Source: an uncultured Pelagibacteraceae bacterium
GTDB lineage: Bacteria > Pseudomonadota > Alphaproteobacteria > Pelagibacterales > Pelagibacteraceae
Direction of reading: 5' to 3'
DNA length: 64,000 nucleotides
Assembly: GCA_902528175.1 (NCBI GenBank)
Contig: CABZRN010000004.1
Location: 22,277 to 86,276 of the forward strand
Made by a program: the position numbers and the translations under genes
The notes under the pieces: generated by a model
The model's input: only the letters and a program-made list of their open reading frames with translations
Told to the model about the DNA's origin: nothing
The model's database searches: none
Shown: piece by piece, positions 63,868 to 64,000 of the stretch
How the letters are laid out: every line of letters starts with the position of its first letter
Numbering within the stretch: position 1 is the first letter of the stretch

Positions 63868-64000
63868 TGCGGATGATTAAGATAAATTCTTTGCATTGAT
63901 TCTTTCAGTGTTTGGCCAAGATCAAAAGCCTCATCGTAAGGCAATAAAGTACAAGCAATAACTGATGGCTTCTCTTTCCCTTTCTTTTTAACGATCATAC
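63825..64000 (-). CDS. 3' end of a gene with Cys-rich C-terminus (5' end outside window)
   Basis: The frame is open from the window edge to TAA 63827-63825 (58 codons). An ATG at 63998 might be internal or the start. The visible protein reads PSVIACTLLPYDEAFDLG, then LKESMQRIYLNHPH, and ends CSKFCVLGGSSCS, with three Cys in the last 13 residues. Such a Cys-rich tail could be an iron-sulfur or metal site; the link to a radical-SAM enzyme is suggested only because TIGR04282/04283 transferases often accompany such genes. Function cannot be assigned. Confidence 0.6.
   Translation of the reverse strand, partial: MIVKKKGKEKPSVIACTLLPYDEAFDLGQTLKESMQRIYLNHPHCSKFCVLGGSSCS

Noticed and set aside
1..64000. 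Mobile elements, prophage, CRISPR arrays or rRNA
   Set aside because: No transposase, integrase, Cas protein, repeat-spacer array or rRNA sequence was seen on either strand.

Overview
The window is one contiguous stretch of a small, streamlined alphaproteobacterial chromosome, most likely a SAR11 / Pelagibacterales bacterium. The reasons are the strong AT richness (roughly 70 % by eye), intergenic gaps of a few tens of bases, tail-to-tail overlap of almost all convergent genes, the Lys/Asn/Ile-rich proteins, and the alphaproteobacterial order of replication-origin genes. No insertion sequence, prophage, CRISPR array or rRNA is visible. There is one tRNA, Gly(GCC). The longest gene-free stretch (283 bases, 41113-41395) is the best candidate for oriC.

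Layout. 1-6.1 kb: a secreted FG-GAP/ASPIC protein, a light/DNA-repair group (photolyase-like protein, DCC-family thiol protein, 42-aa DUF2256 protein, divergent SDR) and a TPR glycosyltransferase. 6-13 kb: folD, yggT, mscS, hemD, hemC, tsaD and a second GT41-like TPR glycosyltransferase. 13-18.4 kb: an acetate/carboxylate module (EVE protein, acs with a basic N-terminal extension, a conserved unknown, a DUF4212 + SSS symporter pair closed by a strong terminator). 18.4-29 kb: rpe, heparinase-like, purH, phhB, tRNA-Gly, TPR-sulfotransferase, LON-domain protein, Ubi hydroxylase, ftsK, lolA. 29-34 kb: a minus-strand histidine operon (hisB-hisH-methyltransferase-like-hisA-hisF-hisE) running into small genes. 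34-41 kb: hslVU, Smr, Tim44-like, fxsA, secB, then dnaQ-coaE-aroE-maf-ppsR leading up to the putative origin.

41-56 kb is the classic origin-proximal block: hemE-hemH-hemG, rho, mnmE, mnmG, rsmG (with a perfect parS site inside it), parA, parB, then holA-lptE-leuS-DUF3576 on the other strand. 56-64 kb is mixed: a highly expressed porin with a good promoter and terminator, a ThiE/TenI-like protein, YggS, an L,D-transpeptidase, a winged-helix regulator with a degenerate receiver, a previously uncalled 37-aa ArfA-like ribosome-rescue factor, DUF4149, a monooxygenase-fold protein, MsrB, an AhpD-like protein, and a minus-strand operon with a TVP38/VTT membrane protein, a 52-aa ORF and a two-domain glycosyltransferase fusion.

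Functionally the window joins haem synthesis (hemC, D, E, H, G), chromosome replication and segregation (oriC candidate, parABS, ftsK, holA, dnaQ), protein quality control (hslVU, secB, ArfA-like), and envelope functions (porin, LolA, LptE, MscS). The most notable small finds are three short genes (DUF2256, ArfA-like, 52-aa ORF), the parS site, the oriC candidate, and very compact divergent and convergent gene junctions.
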